Assembly (NCBI GenBank): GCA_015698045.1 | Contig: BLAL01000194.1 | Coordinates: forward strand, 1,178,001-1,242,000 | Length of the DNA: 64,000 bases | DNA from: Rhizophagus clarus | Lineage: Eukaryota; Glomeromycota; Glomeromycetes; Glomerales; Glomeraceae | Direction of reading: 5' to 3' | In this document: positions 43,239 through 54,315 of the stretch, piece after piece | How the letters are laid out: every line of letters begins with the position of its first letter | Position numbering within the stretch: the first letter of the stretch is position 1 | The notes under the pieces: model-generated | The model's input: the letters and a program-made list of their open reading frames with translations, nothing else | Databases searched by the model: none | What the model was told of the DNA's origin: nothing | Program-made: the position numbers and the translations under genes

Positions 43239-46200
43239 TTATCTATATGTTAAAGATGTTTTGTCTATCATTAATGCTTGCCAAACATCATCAATTATCG
43301 ATCTTGGACCTCCAAAAGAGTGATTCTTTTCATTCTCTAACATTTGTGATTTAATATTGCATAAGATACGAAATGCAATTACCCAACAAACTTGTCCGTC
43401 CGGTTTTTTACTAATCGAAGAAAGATAGAGCGAAGCAGCTTTCAATTGTAACTCGAAAATTGAGAGTGGATCTTCACAAATAGTTGATCTTCGGTCTTTC
43501 AACGATCTAAAAATACTACTTTTGTATTTTTCAATAGGCGGTGTATTTAAAAACTTTGTTAAGTATTCATAATCTATGCTCTTAAGTTCTTCATTCAACT
43601 TATATCGTCTTTGCTGTTGTTCAGTTTCTTTTCTATCCCGATCAAATGCTTGAGCGTATTTCTTATTATAATTTTGAGCTATTTGTAATGCATGTGTTGA
43701 AATAAGATTCAAGTCTTCCAAATATAAATTATCTTGCATTTGTTGAGCACGGTGAATCAGTTCATTATACCAGAATTTATAAATATGTGGATCTGGTCCT
43801 ATTTTCATTTTCGTTATTGAGAAATCCTTACTATTCACTTGATTCATCTCTTTTTCAATTGTAAAACATAACATATCCATTATACTTTTAATTCCAAAGT
43901 TATCTCTACAGGTGCCTTCTTGCCGTTTGATTTTAGATCGATTCTTAAAACTATTATGATCTTTTCCCATCCAATAAGGAACGGAAAGTTTTCCAAATAT
44001 CTCACTATCTCTTTTTTGAACACTTGGTTTGATGATAAGTCCCTGTTCAGTAGAATCGATGAGCTGTGCACACATTTGAGCAAGATAAATTGACTCTTCA
44101 TTGGAAATTTCGGATTGAAGTCTATGCCAATAATCATAAAGACCGCGTGGCGTTTCTAGGTCTTTAAAGTAACTATCCAAAATAATTTCTTGCAACTTGG
44201 AACCGGAATCTGTGGAAGACAATAAGTAATCTAAACTATCTTTGTTTTCATCAAACGCATTTCTAACTCTTGAATCGAGTGGTGGAAGTGGGGAATTTTT
44301 GTAATCTTTGACAATCTCCAGATCCCAACAACAGAAAATCTATAAAGTAAAATATATAAGAATGGGAAAAAAATCTCTCAGAAAAAAAAATTTTTTACCT
44401 TATCACCATCATAATTTCCTCCACTTAAACGGGTTGCTAATGGAACATTGTCGTTCGAATCAACATTTACAGGAAATACAACAACATTATAATAATTGCA
44501 CAAATTTACATTTTTGACAGCTTTGACTTTAACGATGTCGGAAGACAAATTAGATGGATTTCTAGCTAAGATCACTTCACCTTCAATAATTCCAAATGGC
44601 AATCCTGTACTTTCGTCACGTCCCGCTCCACTATTTAATTGAATGAAAACTTCTCCGGGTTTTAAAGTTTTTGTCGGATCAGCAATACAAATTAAGAAGC
44701 GAGACGAAGGAATACTTATTCGATACTTAGTAAAAAGTGACTTTAATGTTAAAGAAAGTACGATTTTTAAATTTTTTGCTAAATAAGGACATGTTGAAGG
44801 TGTGAATCCTGCCTGTAACATTTGAATACATTTTTCAGATGGACTATTTGGAAATCCCGACATAGCATATATCTCAGATCCTAAATCCACTGACGAATCT
44901 ATTTCATTATTTTCATCATCAGATTCTTCCTTGAAATGATCATGTAAACACTCCAATCTTTTCCTCATGACATTAGTATTTTTTGTCACCCACGTTATTA
45001 AAGAACGTGGATCTTCACAGCCAACAACCTCATATTTGACCTTTTCAATATAATTTTTTATTTTCGTACAAAAGACGCCAACTGATACTCCATTATCATA
45101 TAAAACCCTAATGAATTGACTATTTAGAGTACCAGGAGATGTTGGTGAGCATGCGACGTGTAAAACTTCTAAGGTTCGTAAGTGAATAAAATTACTATCA
45201 AAATTATGTTTATACTTTATTTGTGATTCGCGTATTTCAATCCACTTATTTCCACTAAAGTCTTTGTGTGGATCAATGTACCAAACGCCCTTTGCGCCCC
45301 CAATTCTGCCTTGGATTGCGGAAGGAGTTTCGTGACATCCTAAAATTTCACCTACTTCTTTCATAGCAGCTGGAGATATTGCAGCACATCCATCAGTATA
45401 ACAACAATCATTGATTGTAATATCTTTAACGTATCGGATTTCTTTTGGCTCAAAGATAATTGAAGGTGTAGAATTAGAAAATCCTAATGATACACGAGAG
45501 AAAAACTTTGTAGCTGTCATATCTTTGTTGATCTCTATTGGTAAATTATAATCGATCACTTGCCAAATTGAAATATGATCAGGAATGTCTAACCCACTTG
45601 TTGCAAAAAAATATAGCGTGTCAGATTTAGCGTATAAAAATTCATATATTCTTCCCGCTAATGATAGAGGAAATAATAAAAATTTTTTCAATCTTAATTT
45701 TTGATTATCATCCAAGTGATCAATATCCTTAACCTTTAAATGTAAAAATCTTTCGGACGATAACAATCTATAATATCTTTTGGAATTACCTAATTTAGGA
45801 GGATTTAATGTTAAGATCAACTTATTCTCTTTGAGCATAACATTTCCTGAATATAAAACGTGGACTCTTGATCCAATTTTTGGAAATTCTTTTGAACTTA
45901 AAGACCAGATACTAATGAGATTTCGGTTTATTAACCTTGTCATCTCAACAAAAGTGTTCACATTTGAGAGAGTTGAAAAGTAATCTCTGCAAGCTTCACG
46001 CAAAACTTCATGAATCTTTACACCAAAACTAATTTTAATATTATTCCAAAGATTTTTAGTTGGTTCAATCGGTCCAAATGGTTTTAAAATTCGAATAATT
46101 TCAAATTTATCCAAAAATGATTTTCCTTCAACATACTTTTCATATTCCCTCGGCATTTTAGTAGATAAATAATTTTTTGTAATCCAAGGATCCTCAATTG

Positions 46201-46606
46201 GAGATTTTGATATCGATGCTAAAGGTGAAGATGGAAAACTTTTATCAATTTGACTAAGCGAATATTCCCATTCTTCATCCTCATCACTAAATGGTAAGTT
46301 GGCATAAACCTTGAGTAACTCTTCCATAAAAATTACACGTAATTGTGTAATGTCCTTTGAAGTTGTTTCATTAAGCTTATTGTTTTTTATAAGTTGACTA
46401 ACTATATCATCAAGTAAATTTGGGTCAGCTCTTGCGATTTCAGTCATATAAAACCTTTGTTCACTTGTAACAAATAGTTCACTTGAACTTATACGGCCAT
46501 GAACATTTTTTGTAGCCTTTTCAAGCGAACGCATACATTTTTTCAATACTATCTTGTGACTATCCTCCAATTCATCAAGAGAAGATAAAGATGTATCGAT
46601 GCTCAT
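43239..46606 (-). CDS. RNA-dependent RNA polymerase (QDE-1/Rdp1/EGO-1 family)
   Basis: Makes double-stranded RNA from single-stranded templates in RNA silencing. Two exons (44399-46606 and 43239-44339) join in phase to 1102 residues. The core contains AISPAAMKEVGEILG, PSAIQGRIGGAKGVWYIDPH and LEVLHVACSPTSPGTLNSQF. Later come GFTPSTCPYLAKNL, then GEVFIQLNSGAGRDESTGLP with IIEGEVILARNPSNL, matching the double-psi beta-barrel halves. The catalytic loop, usually D-x-D-G-D, reads LSGGNYDGDK (731-735), so the first Asp is Asn, read directly as AAT. The intron falls right after this loop. Exon 2 is helical and ends with a VCWVIAFRILCNIK segment typical of the family. The family call is secure; catalytic competence is uncertain. 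Confidence 0.93.
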
Positions 46607-47670
46607 TGCTTTTTGAGAAAAAGGGTCTATAATAACAAATTTAAAGCATAAGAAAATTTATCGGTTAATTAAGGAGTTGGTCGAAATCATTGCATATTTA
46701 TAAAGAAAAAAATACGCCTAATAGTGATAAAGTGATAAATTAACAAAAAAAAATTCTAAAATCTTTGATTTAAAAAAAAATTGTAAAATTAGAATTTCAC
46801 ACGACGTTACTTAATACATAATGACGCTATTGCAAATCCTGTCATATGAGTTGCCAATCATTTAATTGACGATCATAAACAGTTCATATAACATACTTTT
46901 TGGTTCCCTAAACTAGTTAATTACTTGGTTTGAATTTCTGAATTTATTCGTATTGCTCGTTTCAATTATACCGTTTTGCGGCCAAATTTGGCCGCAGTTT
47001 TACTTATCAACTGAAGCTACTTTTATTAAGAATATTATTATAATAAAATTTATAGTATTTTTAAGTAAAGATTTAATAAAAATCCTAGTTAATAATTTTT
47101 TAGAAATATAGATAGTAAATTATACAAATAGAAGTTAAATCATTATATTTTGCTGTTTATATGAAAAATCTAAAAATCTGATTAACTGATAATCATGTAT
47201 TTTTCTTAAGGAAATAGCGTAGTTCGTATATCGTTCCTTATTTGATAATCCTCATATGTAGATCATTACAACGGTGATAGACTATCACTTGACACTATAG
47301 TAAGTTGGGTGAAATTCTACATTTGCAATAACAAAAAAACCTGCAATAGTGTATTAAAGTACTGATAATTTGTCTATTTTTATATTTTTTAAAAATATTT
47401 ATAGAATTATAGTTAATTCACATTTATCTATTACATAATATAAGAATCATCACTGATTGCTATAATTTATAAAGCTATTAAAAAAAAAAATTTTTTTTTG
47501 TTAAATTTGAATCATTAACAAGAATTTAAAGAAATATATCAATCGCAACTTAACACCAATTTTATTATATCTATAAACACGAAAAGGTTTTTATAATAAT
47601 TACAACTCTATCACAAAATATTATGTTTTCTTTACCGTTATTTCATATTCATGTCAATTTTTCGCATGTC
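46607..47670. other. RdRP upstream region and Fcf2 3' region
   Basis: 1.06 kb with no gene. It contains a 20-bp perfect palindrome at 46977-46996 and weak inverted sequence near 47290-47350. Confidence 0.5.
46977..46996. promoter_or_regulatory. Perfect 20-bp GC-rich palindrome upstream of RdRP
   Basis: TGCGGCCAAATTTGGCCGCA is exactly self-complementary. It is GC-rich within very AT-rich DNA, 371 bp upstream of the RdRP start codon. Its shape suits a dimeric transcription-factor site, for instance CGG-type zinc-cluster binding. That role is inference. Confidence 0.45.
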
Positions 47671-49162
47671 TTAAAAATTTTTTTCCCAATTAGGTCTTCT
47701 CTTTGCCTTGAGCTGTTTATAGTATTTTTTACCTCCACTTTGTTTAATCTACAAATAAAGCATACCATTTCAATATAAATTCATACTGAGGAAGTTTATA
47801 AGGAAACCGATTTACAAACCTCTTGAATTTCAGTAAATTTTCTTTTAAAATAGCGTCTAGATTGTTCATTTGCCAGTAATTCATCCGCTATTGTTTGCTT
47901 CCGTTCTTTTCGCGGTATTCTAGAAGAATAGAATTCTGCTGGCCCTTCCTTTATCGTACCGATCTATTCAGGAAGAAATGATAAGTTGAACTAGCATAAT
48001 AATACTACTATAAAATTAAAATTTACCTCAAAATATTTTGGTAGTCCTTTTGAGTCATCTTTCTTGTAAAACCTTTTTGGATCCAATACATTCCTTAATT
48101 TAATAATTTGGAGATCCCGCTTTATCTCAGGTGTAATTTCAGGTTTCTTCATATCAAACCATCCTGGCCCAGTTGTTGATTCGCGTATCTAAGAATAAAT
48201 TGACTGTTAGTATTTCGTTCGAAATTAAGCTAACAAGGAATTTTTAAATTTCAAATAAGTCAGTGTAACTATGACTATTAATAATAAGTCTAACATTACA
48301 GAATAAACCCCAATACGGAGTAATTTAACTGCTCTAGAATTAATAGAATGTCATCATTATGATTCTTAATTTCCCTTTTTTTTCAAAAATTTGACATACT
48401 TTTTGTTTTTCTTTCTTACTAAGTTTTGCATATGAATCTTGTCCATTATCATCAGTAGTGGATGCGGTTTTAGGCGAAGATAGTACAATTTTATTGGAAG
48501 TTATATGCTTCTTCGACGAATTATCTTGACTTACTTCATCCTGTCGTAGCGTGACAAAAGCTCCAGGATGCCTCTTAATATATAATTGTTCATCGATTGA
48601 AACACCAACATTCAAACTTGGGAGACTACAAGACATAGTGAATTATTTTGACAATTATGTTATAATAAAGAATTGTTTCAGCAAGTACCTGAATTCGTTC
48701 CACACCTTACTGTCACTAAAATTAAAATAATAGATAAATGTTTATCATGGATTATCAGTTAGATAATACAATATAATTCATTAATATTCACTTTTTTGCG
48801 CTCTGATTTGTCCGTAAAGATTCTTCAGCTTTTTTTAATAACAACTCCAATTCATCTTTACTGTCATCGTCTTCCTCACAACCATCATTTATGGTACTTT
48901 CATATTCCTGTTGCCTTATATCTTCCTCACAACAATCATTATTTATGGCACTTTTATATTCCTGTTGCCCTATGTCTTCTGCATTATCGTTACATTCTCC
49001 AGATTTCCGAAATGGTTCTTGTACTGCCACAACAATCTGTTCTTGAAATTGTTCAGGAAAATCAGTTTGTTCTCTAAGATCACCAATAGTTTGCGCTATA
49101 TCGTCTGCTTTTGTTGCTGCAAGTTTAGCAGCCATTTTTCGAGTTTGCGAACGCGTTTGCAT
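47671..49162 (-). CDS. Fcf2/DNTTIP2-like pre-rRNA processing factor
   Basis: Nucleolar factor for early 18S pre-rRNA cleavage. Six exons (48792-49162, 48689-48715, 48400-48625, 48027-48188, 47820-47963, 47671-47748) join in phase to 335 residues. The N-terminal half is acidic and disordered, with a tandem repeat near 48870-48990 ([19 protein letters not shown]-like). The Fcf2 domain is unmistakable: [20 protein letters not shown], then [15 protein letters not shown], then [20 protein letters not shown], then [20 protein letters not shown]. The C-terminus is basic ([19 protein letters not shown]). Exon 2 is a 27-bp mini-exon. The exon 3 donor GTATGT was chosen over read-through because it joins the conserved domain in phase. 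Confidence 0.93.
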
Positions 49163-49431
49163 CCTTCAAAAATTTTTTTTTTCAATAGATTATCAGTAGA
49201 AACTAGAGGTTGATAAACTCTAGCCACACCACCTAGATAGTACAGCCGATCACCGAACACACGTTCCGGGTCGGTGTCTCGATGATTTATATGATGATTG
49301 GATTACTGGTTATTAAAACAAAAAAAAAAAATTACTAAGAATTGTTTATTGGAAAAAACTTTTATTGAATGCTGTGATTATTTATTACAAACTTTATGTT
49401 ATATAATTTTGATATTTATTCAGTTATTTCT
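49163..49431. promoter_or_regulatory. Fcf2 upstream region
   Basis: 269 bp between the Fcf2 start and the PIG-T stop. A locally GC-richer patch at about 49215-49285 contains a CTAGAG...CTCTAG stem. It does not fold as a tRNA and is most likely a promoter or 5' untranslated region. Confidence 0.35.
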
Positions 49432-51924
49432 TTAATCTTTACTTTCTTTATCTTTATCACCTTCATTAGATTGTAATGCAACAAAATCTCTCGTCAATAA
49501 ATTAAACATGCTTCCAAAAAAAAGCGCAATAACTGTGCATGTTAATGTTATAACGTTATATGGCATGCTAAAATCTGGTGTGGGAAGACTGACAAGGAGT
49601 GTTTCTGTATAAACACGGATAGAGAAGTGGTAACATGCTGTTGTTGGAATGTCTTCGGAGCAATTTCTGCATGTAGGAATTTCATTCCTTGTTTAAAAAA
49701 AAAACTCCCATGGGAATAATATAATGATATTACTTAATTTTAAATTACCTTGTTACAAAATCATGCAAGTAGCTGAAACCTTCACCTACGGATGATATTA
49801 CTGCAGAACCAATGTCAAAGCCACGGTTTGCATCTGGTGGATGTTCAGTATATTTTAAAAATACTTTGTCAAAATTAATCGACAGAGTCGTTATGGAATT
49901 AGGTGGTAGTAATAATTCCGCCTCAATAACATTTGGTCGTGAACGATCCACAGCTGGTTGATAATACAAATCTTTTATAGGACTATCTATTTGATAAAAT
50001 ATGTATATATTTTAATTTAATGATTTAAATTGTTTTACAACCAAATCCTTTTAATTCTCAATACCTTGCACTTCCTCTCCATTTATTTGTACTTTTAGCG
50101 TATGAAGATATAATTTCAAAAACCACGGTATAACATCATAATATATTATTGGAACAGTGAAGTTTGTACTTTTGTTGAATATATTAACTTTAATTCCACC
50201 TCTTTCTTGACCGTAACCTACGAATTTTTTAAAAAAAGAAATTAGCTAGGTTCTGCAAATATTATTAACTGCTATGATTACCTGTAAAAAAACGATGCGC
50301 ATAAACACGTGGTTGTTCATAATTAAGATCTAAAAAAAAAAAGTTGTCAAATTATACCGATGGCAAAAGAAACCAATAACATTTGTTCTTACTATATTTA
50401 AATACATCTTCATTCCACGTCATGGAAATATCAGTATCTAATTGTACTGTGAAGGTAAGAATTACGTATTAATTGATATAATTATTTAGTCGCATATAAA
50501 AATATTTTCTTACAATTTTTGAGATTATATAACGCAATGGTGGCATCACCATCATTTTTACGAACGACAGTATCCGCATCTGGACTTAATTTATAATCAC
50601 CGTCTTCGGATAATATTACTTCTAATTTGCTTTCTTCGGCCAAAGGACAGGCTAGTGAAAGCTGTCTTCCAAAAATCTGATTCAAACTCCAATCTTATAA
50701 GGTATATGGTAAAAAATTCAATTCAAAGTTGTCTGTAACAAGACGATTTAACTAGGAACTGACCTCTTTTTCCTGAATTTCTTACTGGATCCACAACAGC
50801 AGATACAGTCTGAACGATTTCCAAGTGTTTATTCAGACATTCAAAACCCTATTTGCGAAATGAAAAAAAGAAATTATGGTTTAATTTTTTAAGATAAAAT
50901 CAATCCATTTTATTCATACCTGACATACTGGCCGTACGTGAATGGACATTGAATGAAAATTTGAATCATACAACTTATGTCCGTTCAAAAGTGACGCTAT
51001 TCCAGACTAATTTAAAAAGATTAAAATTTAAAAAATAATTATTTAGAATAACTTATAGATATCAGAACTTACTGTTGATTTACATGGAAGAAGTTTAATC
51101 CATGGTGTCAAATTTTCTGTACAAACATTCTCATGAGGTAAGGAACCATACCTCAATTCAGCACGAGCAGATAATTCCGTAGCTATATAATTGATAAAAA
51201 GTATCTATTCAATTTGAAATTTATTTTTATTTGACCTTGTGAAAAGATAATTCTATATGAAGGCGGACCATATTATGATTAGATCTTCACCATTATACAG
51301 TCCTTCTGGCCGGAATGATAATTTCGGTTGAACAGTAATCGTATCATCTATAAAATTTAAAGAAGCACAGAAAAGGCCAGCAAGAGCATTTGTCAGCGAT
51401 TTCCAATTTTTGTCCAACCTAATGATAAGAAGAGAAATCGAATCAATATATCCATCAAATAACAGAAAAACGAACATCATTTTAAAATGGCTAACGTACT
51501 TTCCATCCTTCCATAACCACGCCCAAAGTTCTACTCCAGTTCCCGCTGATGGTACAATAGGATAACCCCAATCTTTATAATTCCATCGTCCTTGAGTAAA
51601 CGTCAAGTGCAATTCGTGCGCGTTATAGCTCTGTATGATTTGTCCTATTGCACGCGGAAAGAGCTTATAATGGCTAACTGGAAAAATATTCAAAATAAAT
51701 TTAAATCTGTAAAAACGCATACAAAGAGAGATTTTGAAATTCATACAAGCTTTGCCTTCCTTGATCTCATTAGTTCTCACATTGAATTGAAAATGAGTTA
51801 ATAATTTTCCGTCTGAAAGTGGTTTTATCGTAAGTGACTCTTTAAAAATATCATTATGTTGATAATTCTCGACAACGGTAAACAACAAAACAAAAAATGA
51901 AAAAAAACGACCGAGTTGCCACAT
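49432..51924 (-). CDS. GPI transamidase subunit PIG-T/Gpi16
   Basis: Subunit of the ER complex that attaches GPI anchors to proteins. Twelve exons join in phase to about 565 residues (human about 578). The first are 51747-51924, 51500-51677, 51291-51418 and 51073-51182; the last ends at 49432. The start [18 protein letters not shown] (51924) gives a clean signal peptide; an ATG 51 bp upstream would place charged residues first. Family blocks: [68 protein letters not shown], and [20 protein letters not shown]. Near the end come RNCSEDIPT and the membrane anchor [20 protein letters not shown] with FNLLTRDF. Cysteines near RNC and KLLPC are those typical of the family. It diverges from the UXS gene 158 bp away. 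Confidence 0.95.
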
Positions 51925-52082
51925 TGCAAACAGATAACCGTTATAGGCTAAATCTTTGTTTCTATTAAGCTTCACATGGCCCTGCTAAATTGTGACACCT
52001 TTTGATTAGCCAACAACTTAATTTACGCATTTACGTCATTAATGTTTCTTAAAATTTTCGGTTTTTTTTTTTGGGTACAAGA
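51925..52082. promoter_or_regulatory. Compact divergent promoter, PIG-T / UDP-xylose synthase
   Basis: Only 158 bp separate the two start codons on opposite strands. TTACGTCAT at 52031-52039 resembles a bZIP (ATF/CREB-like) site. A T-tract adjoins the UXS start. Both genes serve secretory-pathway glycosylation or anchoring, so shared control is plausible but inferred. Confidence 0.45.
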
Positions 52083-53558
52083 ATGTCTGATCAATCTTCC
52101 TCAAAAATAATATCCAAAACTATAACTAATGTTAACGATGAGAGCGGCAATAATTTTAGATTTGTTGAAAATGTAATAGATCTTAATAAACATAAGGACA
52201 ATTTAATCAAAACTAAAAGTGATATTGAAGAAGAGACTTCGACTTTCAAACGTAAGGATGAATGGTTTTGGGACACTACTTCAGAACAGATCTTTGCACA
52301 AGATGGTAAAACGATAGTGGCAGTGGGTCATGCTTCTGTTAAATCAATAGTTCCGCTTGAACTTTTGCGCCATATCTACCTTCCTCAGAAACCGCATGAT
52401 CGTATATTTGATCCCACAACAAGAACCATTTCGTATCTTCAACCACGATCATATCTACCTGTCAAATCGTTAATACAAGGCGAAAAGAAACGAATTCTAG
52501 TAACTGGAGGTGCTGGGTTTGTCGGATCTCACTTGGTAGATAGATTGATGTTAATCGGACATGAAGTTATTGTGCTTGACAATTTCTTTACCGGGCGCAA
52601 AAATAATCTTGCTCACTGGATGGGACATCCTAATTTTGAATTAATTCGTCATGATGTGGTTGATCCTTTTTTGATTGAGGTAGATCAAATTTATCATTTG
52701 GCTTGTCCTGCTTCACCGCCTCACTATCAATATAATCCCATTAAAACCGTGAAAACTAGTGTAATGGGTACAATCAATATGTTGGGTCTTGCCAAACGCG
52801 TTAAGGCGCGATTTTTGTTAACTTCTACTTCGGGCATGTATTTTTTTTTTACTTACCCTTTATTTCTATCTTTCAACGTGTCTTCTGCTTATGATTTTTA
52901 CGAATTAAGGATTCGATAAATTTCGTGAAGCTATCTTATATTTATAATGTTGAAAAATTTGGTAGAAGTGTACGGTGACCCGGAAGAACATCCTCAAGCA
53001 GAAACATATTGGGGTCATGTCAATCCAATAGGGCCAAGAGCATGTTACGATGAAGGCAAACGAGTTGCAGAGACTTTAACTTATGCTTACATGCATCAGG
53101 ATAGTGTTGATGTTAGAGTTGCTCGAATCTTCAACACTTTTGGTCCTCGCATGAACGAAAATGACGGCCGTGTAGTGAGTAACTTTATCATGCAAGCTCT
53201 AAAAGGAGAAGATCTAACCATTTATGGTGATGGTCTTCAAACGCGTTCTTTTCAATACGTACATGATTTAGTGGACGGCTTGATTTTGTTAATGAATAAA
53301 GATTATATGGAACCCGTTAATTTGGGTAATCCGGATGAATACACAATACGTGAATTTGCAGAGCTTATTCGTAATGAAGTTAATAGTTCTTGTAAGATTA
53401 AGACTCTACCAGCACCAACGGATGATCCTAAAAAGCGGAGACCAGACATTTCAAGGGCAGAACAAATTCTTGGGTGGAAACCTAGATGGCCAGTAAAACA
53501 AGGTATCGGAGAAACTGTCAAATATTTTCAAAGACAAATGGAGGCCGGTCTTATATGA
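52083..53558 (+). CDS. UDP-glucuronate decarboxylase (UDP-xylose synthase)
   Basis: NAD-dependent short-chain dehydrogenase/reductase converting UDP-glucuronate to UDP-xylose. Two exons (52083-52833 and 52966-53558) give 447 residues. The Rossmann motif is [10 protein letters not shown] at 141-150, followed by [34 protein letters not shown] and [14 protein letters not shown] are UXS hallmarks. Catalytic Y278-x3-K282 lies in [32 protein letters not shown] and [20 protein letters not shown] follow. The intron (52834-52965) begins GC, not GT; only a GC-AG splice restores the invariant STSEVYGDP. About 135 residues precede the Rossmann fold, without the transmembrane segment of animal UXS1, so it is probably cytosolic. 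Confidence 0.95.
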
Positions 53559-54315
53559 TAATAGATGTATTAAGTCAATGAAGGGTTAGAGATGATAAAA
53601 ATACTTAGGTAATTATTGTTATATTTACTTTATTACTTTATACAGTGTGTAACGAAAAAAATTGCCGTCACAAAATGCCGCACATTTCAATACCCATAAA
53701 TAATAAGAGGCTGAAAATTTATTTATAAGAAGCTGACAACATATTTTATTAAATACTGAAGTTTTAAAATATAATTTTATTATAGATTTATGTACAAGTT
53801 TAAAAATCATTATACGTAATTGTAACTTATATATTGAGATATTGTGCGATTTTGATCACTAGTTGTTGAGAAATTATATAAATATAGAATTTATATATTA
53901 AATTGATTGATATTTTAAAGATATTACAAAAAAATTGACATCTTTTTTTATAAATATGTTAGAAAGGAAGCATATAAACAAACATATTTTCTATATTCAT
54001 TTTGTAAGAAAATGCATTCTTCCTTTCTTTTATTTAAGCCATATGAACGACAATTTTTTTCGTTACACACTGTATATAGGTAAGTTCATTTGTTTAGTAA
54101 CTAAATTTTATAAAATTACTTTTATTTGGTTACAAATAGATAAATAATTAATTTCAACCACCGCTTGTGAATCATGATATTTTAAATTTATTGAAATAAA
54201 ATTATAATAATTAATCATTTATAATTAATAACAAAAAATATCATGCATTTATATTATTATTTCTTATTTCCTATTTATAAAAAAATTTTATTTTGTTAAT
54301 AAATAAAGAACATAA
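53559..54315. other. Intergenic between convergent genes, containing a mariner-like MITE
   Basis: AT-rich 3' regions of UXS and the TUG-like gene, occupied for more than half by the element at 53643-54072. Short frames here are MITE translations. Confidence 0.6.
53643..54072. mobile_element. Tc1/mariner-like non-autonomous element, 430 bp
   Basis: CAGTGTGTAACGAAAAAAAT opens the element at 53643. Its reverse complement closes it at 54072, with about 26 bp of terminal repeat and one mismatch. TA dinucleotides flank both ends (53641-53642, 54073-54074), the Tc1/mariner target duplication. A 5' CAGT start is also typical. No transposase was found. It is a MITE-sized deletion derivative. Confidence 0.9.

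Noticed and set aside
47285-47350. Short CACTAT...ATAGTG inverted ends resembling a mariner remnant
   Set aside because: Only about 11 of 14 end positions pair, it is about 60 bp long and lacks flanking TA on one side.
49205-49290. GC-richer patch as a possible tRNA or small RNA
   Set aside because: It has a short stem but no cloverleaf and no proper B-box; more likely promoter sequence.
51925-51975. Earlier ATG for PIG-T at 51975
   Set aside because: It would put 17 polar residues ahead of a normal signal peptide; 51924 is the better start.
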